A stretch of DNA of 15,401 bases from Pseudomonadota bacterium (GTDB lineage: Bacteria > Pseudomonadota > Alphaproteobacteria > Sphingomonadales > Sphingomonadaceae). A model generated the notes under the pieces. That model was not told where the DNA came from. It did not search any database and worked only from the letters and a program-made list of their open reading frames with translations. The position numbers and the translations under genes are program-made. Location: NCBI GenBank assembly GCA_023426225.1, contig JAFABD010000043.1:1-15401 (forward strand), in the 5' to 3' direction. Positions 12,529 through 15,401 of this stretch are shown here, piece by piece (position 1 is the first letter of the stretch; each line of letters begins with the position of its first letter).

Positions 12529-13854
12529 ATGTCGAATGCCCTCCCCCGCCCTTATCACGCCGCACCGCGCGGCCCGCTTTCCGGCTCCATCACCGTTCCC
12601 GGCGACAAGTCGATCAGCCACCGCGCGCTGATGTTCGCGGCGCTGGCGGTCGGTGAAAGCCGGATCTCGGGGCTGCTCGAGGGCGAGGACGTGCTCGCCA
12701 CGGCGGCGGCGATGCGCGCGATGGGCGCGACGGTCGAACGCGCCGATGACGGGCGCTGGCATGTCCACGGCGTCGGCGTCGGCGGGCTGCTTCAGCCGCA
12801 ACAGGCGCTTGAGATGGGCAATTCGGGCACCTCGACCCGGCTGCTGATGGGGCTGGTCGCCAGCCATCCGATCACCGCCACCTTCACCGGCGATGCGTCG
12901 CTGTCGTCGCGGCCGATGGCGCGCGTGATCGCGCCGCTGTCCCGGATGGGGGCGACGATCACCGCCAGCCCGGGCGAGCGGCTGCCGCTGATGGTGCGCG
13001 GCCTGTGCCCGGCGGTTCCCATCGAATACACGCTCCCGGTCGCCTCGGCACAGGTCAAGTCGGCGATCCTGCTCGCCGGGCTCAACACGCCGGGCGTCAC
13101 CTGCGTGATCGAGCCCGTTCCCACGCGCGACCACAGCGAGCGGATGCTGCGCGGGTTCGGCGCGGACATCACCGTCACCGAAACGCCCGAGGGGCGGCGG
13201 ATCGAGCTCCGCGGCGAGGCCGAACTGCACGCGCAGGACATCGTCGTGCCCGGCGACCCCTCCTCGGCGGGTTTCTGGCTGGTGGCGGCATCGATCGTCC
13301 CCGGCGCCGACATCGTGGTGCGCAACGTCTGCATGAACCCGACGCGTACCGGCCTCGTCACCGCGCTGCGGCTGATGGGGGCCGACATTGTCGAGACGGA
13401 TGCGCGCATCGTCGGGGGCGAGCCGGTCGCCGACCTGCGCGTCCGCCATGCGCCGCTGCGCGCGATCACCGTGCCCGCCGATCTGGCGCCGAGCATGATC
13501 GACGAATATCCCGTGCTGTTCGTCGCCGCCGCGCTGGCCGAGGGACGCACCGTCGCGCGCGGCGCGCACGAGCTGCGCGTCAAGGAGTCGGACCGGATCG
13601 CGACGATGCGCGACGCGCTGGCCGCCAACGGCGTCGCGGTCGAGGAGTTTGAAGACGGCCTCGCGATCACCGGTTCGGCGGGCGCGCCGATCCCCGGCGG
13701 CGGCACCGTCGAGACCCGGCTCGATCACCGCATCGCGATGAGCATGGTCGTCGCGGGGCTCGCCGCGGCCCGGCCGATCGCCATCGACGATGTCGCGCCC
13801 GTCGCCACCAGCTATCCCGATTTCTTCGCGACGCTTGACGCGATCGCGCAATAG
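12529..13854 (+). CDS. aroA: 3-phosphoshikimate 1-carboxyvinyltransferase (EPSP synthase)
   Basis: The enzyme joins phosphoenolpyruvate to shikimate 3-phosphate in the aromatic amino acid pathway. The 441-residue sequence resembles the class II (CP4-like) alphaproteobacterial form: ITVPGDKSISHR (with Lys27), GLLEGEDV, ASAQVKSAILLAGLNTPGVT, PSMIDEYPVL, ELRVKESDR and LDHRIAMSM. In the loop that governs glyphosate binding it has GNSGTS, with Gly100 where CP4 has Ala, so this residue is of the sensitive type; overall resistance cannot be read from sequence alone. No Shine-Dalgarno sequence precedes the ATG at 12529. cmk follows 15 bp after the stop, forming the usual aroA-cmk operon. Confidence 0.96.
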   Translation: MSNALPRPYHAAPRGPLSGSITVPGDKSISHRALMFAALAVGESRISGLLEGEDVLATAAAMRAMGATVERADDGRWHVHGVGVGGLLQPQQALEMGNSGTSTRLLMGLVASHPITATFTGDASLSSRPMARVIAPLSRMGATITASPGERLPLMVRGLCPAVPIEYTLPVASAQVKSAILLAGLNTPGVTCVIEPVPTRDHSERMLRGFGADITVTETPEGRRIELRGEAELHAQDIVVPGDPSSAGFWLVAASIVPGADIVVRNVCMNPTRTGLVTALRLMGADIVETDARIVGGEPVADLRVRHAPLRAITVPADLAPSMIDEYPVLFVAAALAEGRTVARGAHELRVKESDRIATMRDALAANGVAVEEFEDGLAITGSAGAPIPGGGTVETRLDHRIAMSMVVAGLAAARPIAIDDVAPVATSYPDFFATLDAIAQ

Positions 13855-13869
13855 GCCTGTTGTCCCGCC

Positions 13870-14508
13870 ATGATCATCGCCGTCGACGGACCCGCCGCTT
13901 CGGGCAAGGGCACCATCGCCCGCGCGCTTGCCCGCCATTACGGCCTGCCGCATCTCGATACCGGCCTGCTCTATCGCGCCGTCGCCGCGACGGTGCTGCG
14001 CGAGGGGCTCGACCCGTTGCGCGAGGCCGATGCCGTCGCCGCCTGCGGCTTTGACGAGGCGCTGCTCGACGATCCGTGGCTGCGCACCGATACGGTTGGC
14101 AAGACCGCGTCGGTCGTCTCGGCGCATCCGCTGGTCCGCGCGGCGCTGCTCGCGCGGCAGCGCAAATTCGCACGCCAGCCCGGCGGCGCGGTGCTCGACG
14201 GCCGCGACATCGGCACCGTTATCGCCCCCGACGCCGACGCCAAGCTGTTCGTGAAGGCCACGCCGACGATCCGCGCACAGCGCCGCCACCTCGAACTGCG
14301 CCGCAACGGCATCGACACCAGCCTCGACCGCGTGCTCGCCGACATTCGCGCCCGCGACGAGCGCGACACGCAACGCAGCGATGCGCCGCTGCGCGCTGCC
14401 GACGACGCGATGACGCTCGACACCAGCTTCCTGTCGGTGGACGCCGCGATCGAGCGCGCGATCGCGCTCGTCGAATCGCGCCGCAGCGCCACCGCCGCCG
14501 CGGGCTGA
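13870..14508 (+). CDS. cmk: (d)CMP kinase
   Basis: Cmk phosphorylates CMP and dCMP with ATP, recycling nucleotides for RNA, DNA and lipid synthesis. The 212-residue protein has the P-loop GPAASGKGT (7-15), DTGLLYRAV (30-38) for the nucleotide base, LDGRDIGT with Arg112 and Asp113, and a C-terminal lid with R-D-E-R-D-T-Q-R-S, all typical of bacterial CMP kinases. It starts 15 bp after aroA, so the two are likely co-transcribed. No good Shine-Dalgarno sequence precedes the ATG, and coupling to aroA translation is likely. In many proteobacteria rpsA follows cmk; here a convergent XRE gene ends 21 bp away. Confidence 0.95.
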   Translation: MIIAVDGPAASGKGTIARALARHYGLPHLDTGLLYRAVAATVLREGLDPLREADAVAACGFDEALLDDPWLRTDTVGKTASVVSAHPLVRAALLARQRKFARQPGGAVLDGRDIGTVIAPDADAKLFVKATPTIRAQRRHLELRRNGIDTSLDRVLADIRARDERDTQRSDAPLRAADDAMTLDTSFLSVDAAIERAIALVESRRSATAAAG

Positions 14509-14513
14509 CGGCA

Positions 14514-14533
14514 CCCGGTCAGCGCCCGGTCAG
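14514..14533. repeat. Short tandem direct repeat in the cmk-XRE junction
   Basis: CCCGGTCAG is repeated at 14514-14522 and 14525-14533, two bases apart. The second copy covers the XRE stop codon. It may be chance in GC-rich DNA. No terminator is obvious in this convergent gap. Confidence 0.4.
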
Positions 14534-14766
14534 GCCGGCGCGTCCGCCTCGCCCCCGGGCGGGTCGGGCACCCATCCAAGGATGTCGCCCGGCGTGCAAT
14601 CGAGATAGGCACAGATGCGGTCGAGCGTCTCGAACCGGATGCCGCGCACCTTGCCCGACTTGAGCAGCGACAGGTTCGATTCGGTGATGCCGACATGCGC
14701 CGCCAGGTCCTTCGACCGGACCTTGCGCAGCGCCAGCATGACGTCGAGGCGGACGATGATCGCCAT
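14530..14766 (-). CDS. XRE-family helix-turn-helix regulator (DUF2975-associated)
   Basis: The 78-residue protein is a compact Cro/CI-type DNA-binding domain: residues 4-20 (IIVRLDVMLALRKVRSK), the helix-turn-helix near 19-40 (DLAAHVGITESNLSLLKSGK), then FETLDRICAYLDCTPGDIL, all typical of the YozG-like short XRE family. There is a short Pro/Gly/Ala tail after residue 66. It follows the DUF2975 gene with a six-base gap, and GAGG at the DUF2975 stop gives its ribosome binding site, so the two form one operon. DUF2975 membrane proteins are very often paired with such regulators; by analogy it probably represses its own operon and may respond through the membrane partner. It converges on cmk. 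Confidence 0.92.
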   Translation of the reverse strand: MAIIVRLDVMLALRKVRSKDLAAHVGITESNLSLLKSGKVRGIRFETLDRICAYLDCTPGDILGWVPDPPGGEADAPA

Positions 14767-14772
14767 GCCGCC

Positions 14773-15270
14773 TCAGATGATCGCCCGGCTGTCGAGTTCG
14801 TACTGCGCCGCCTCGTCGAACAGCCGCGCGACGAAGAAGAGCAGCGCGCTCACGAGCAGCGCGACGAGGTCGCCGTCGGCCAGCCCGAGCTCGACGCGCC
14901 CATGCCCGCCGTTCGCCAGCGCGAGCAGCGTCGCGAGCACCGGCGGCATCACGATCCGCACGAACGCGGCCGAGACCAGCCAGGCGGCAAACCGCCGGAA
15001 ATCATGCGTCACGCCCGCTGAAAACCGCTCGCCCCGTTCGATCCGGCGCAGCATCGCCGCCAGCCGGAACAGCGCCAGCCACACCACGGCGATCTCCGCC
15101 GCCGACAGCGCCAGCGCCGCCGGGCGCGGCAAGGACGCCGGGCCCAGATGCACGCCCGGCCCGGGCAGCAGCACCGCCGCCGCCAGCATCGCCCCCAGCC
15201 CCAGGCCGACCGCCGCCGCTCCCAGCCGCAGGCGCCGCGCGCCCTGCGCGATCGGATCAACCATCTTCAT
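14773..15270 (-). CDS. DUF2975 membrane protein
   Basis: The 165-residue protein has about four membrane helices (near 17-36, 52-72, 94-118 and 134-150), with the loop RRIERGERFSAGVTHDFRRF between helices two and three, which is the characteristic block of DUF2975. Function is unknown. It is encoded directly before a short XRE regulator, the usual partner, which suggests a membrane sensor or inhibitor that controls the DNA-binding protein. I use ATG at 15270 (MKMVDPIAQG); ATG at 15264 is also possible and earlier in-frame ATGs at 15306-15309 lie within the AT-rich control region. The Shine-Dalgarno sequence is weak (AGAAAGAAA). The gene is divergent from a gene starting at 15330. Confidence 0.88.
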   Translation of the reverse strand: MKMVDPIAQGARRLRLGAAAVGLGLGAMLAAAVLLPGPGVHLGPASLPRPAALALSAAEIAVVWLALFRLAAMLRRIERGERFSAGVTHDFRRFAAWLVSAAFVRIVMPPVLATLLALANGGHGRVELGLADGDLVALLVSALLFFVARLFDEAAQYELDSRAII

Positions 15271-15315
15271 TCGACAGCCATTTCTTTCTGTATTACGATA
15301 ATTCATCATCGTGAT
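15271..15315. promoter_or_regulatory. Shared control region with inverted repeat, DUF2975-XRE and rightward gene
   Basis: The imperfect repeat ATTACGAT (15292-15299) and ATCGTGAT (15308-15315), 7 of 8 bases matching in inverted orientation, lies in an AT-rich island. On the plus strand TCGACA (15271-15276) and TACGAT (15294-15299) are 17 bp apart, a plausible -35/-10 pair. The minus strand has TAATAC (15290-15295) as a possible -10. The XRE protein may bind this repeat and control both directions. Confidence 0.45.
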
Positions 15316-15329
15316 TCGGAGATTATGCG

Positions 15330-15401
15330 ATGGACGCTCGCGACTCAAGCGCTTGCCCCCTGCCCCACCTTAACCGCCACCTCCTTGCCGTTGCGCTAAT
15401 C
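15330..15401 (+). CDS. 5' end of an unidentified gene (partial)
   Basis: An ATG at 15330 follows GGAG (15318-15321) by eight bases, and the frame stays open for the 24 codons up to the window edge. The residues begin M-D-A-R-D-S-S-A-C and continue P-H-L-N-R-H-L-L-A-V-A-L-I, so a hydrophobic segment may start near residue 18. I cannot identify it. It is divergent from the DUF2975-XRE operon. An overlapping ATG at 15325 opens a different frame that stops at 15399 and is less likely. Confidence 0.4.
   Translation, partial: MDARDSSACPLPHLNRHLLAVALI

Noticed and set aside
11690..12631. Plus-strand open frame of 313 codons across the tRNA and FYDLN gene
   Set aside because: It overlaps a certain tRNA and an identified protein gene on the other strand.
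12445..14514. Minus-strand open frame of 689 codons opposite aroA-cmk
   Set aside because: It covers the complement of two certain genes and has repetitive Arg/Gly/Asp composition.

Overview
The window is chromosomal DNA from an alphaproteobacterium, very probably a sphingomonad (Sphingomonas or a close relative). The evidence is a G+C content of roughly two thirds by eye, gene families typical of that group (DUF2794, FYDLN-acid protein, a CP4-like EPSP synthase, DUF2975 with an XRE regulator), and a CtrA-like TTAA-N7-TTTA box beside a GANTC site. I see no insertion sequence, prophage, CRISPR array or rRNA. Most of the window is conserved core metabolism, and I do not see a clear novel multi-gene system. 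The less ordinary content is small genes, start-site choice and regulatory DNA.

Layout. 1-107 is the tail of a small cysteine-containing protein, closed by a strong terminator. 156-1177 (minus) is a translationally coupled pair, cysE (serine acetyltransferase) and a DUF2794 gene. 1389-4665 (plus) is a peroxide-defence block: ahpC, a strong intergenic terminator, ahpF, then oxyR. The oxyR gene appears to start at CTG. pgsA (minus) faces the end of oxyR, and an LplT-like lysophospholipid-type MFS transporter is divergent from pgsA, so both neighbours concern phospholipids.

6801-7036 holds an unlisted 55-codon gene for a small membrane protein. It has a CtrA/GANTC-type upstream region, and its stop codon lies in the loop of a perfect hairpin. 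A LacI-family repressor (minus) is divergent from a glycerate-kinase-like P-loop kinase, with a 20-bp palindrome between them. A LysR regulator (minus) is divergent from mmsA (methylmalonate-semialdehyde dehydrogenase).

11554-12103 has no protein gene but holds several hairpins, a bidirectional terminator, tRNA-Ala(GGC) on the minus strand and a perfect DnaA-box 9-mer. The FYDLN-acid zinc-ribbon gene (minus) is divergent from aroA-cmk (plus). rpsA, which often follows cmk in proteobacteria, is not there. Instead cmk faces a DUF2975 membrane protein/XRE regulator operon, which is divergent from a gene that begins at 15330 and runs off the end.

How the genes work together: AhpC reduces peroxides, AhpF recharges it with NADH, and OxyR (both redox cysteines present) probably senses peroxide and activates the promoter. 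aroA and cmk are a classic shikimate/nucleotide operon. The two divergent regulator/enzyme pairs (LacI/kinase, LysR/mmsA) look like locally controlled catabolic units.
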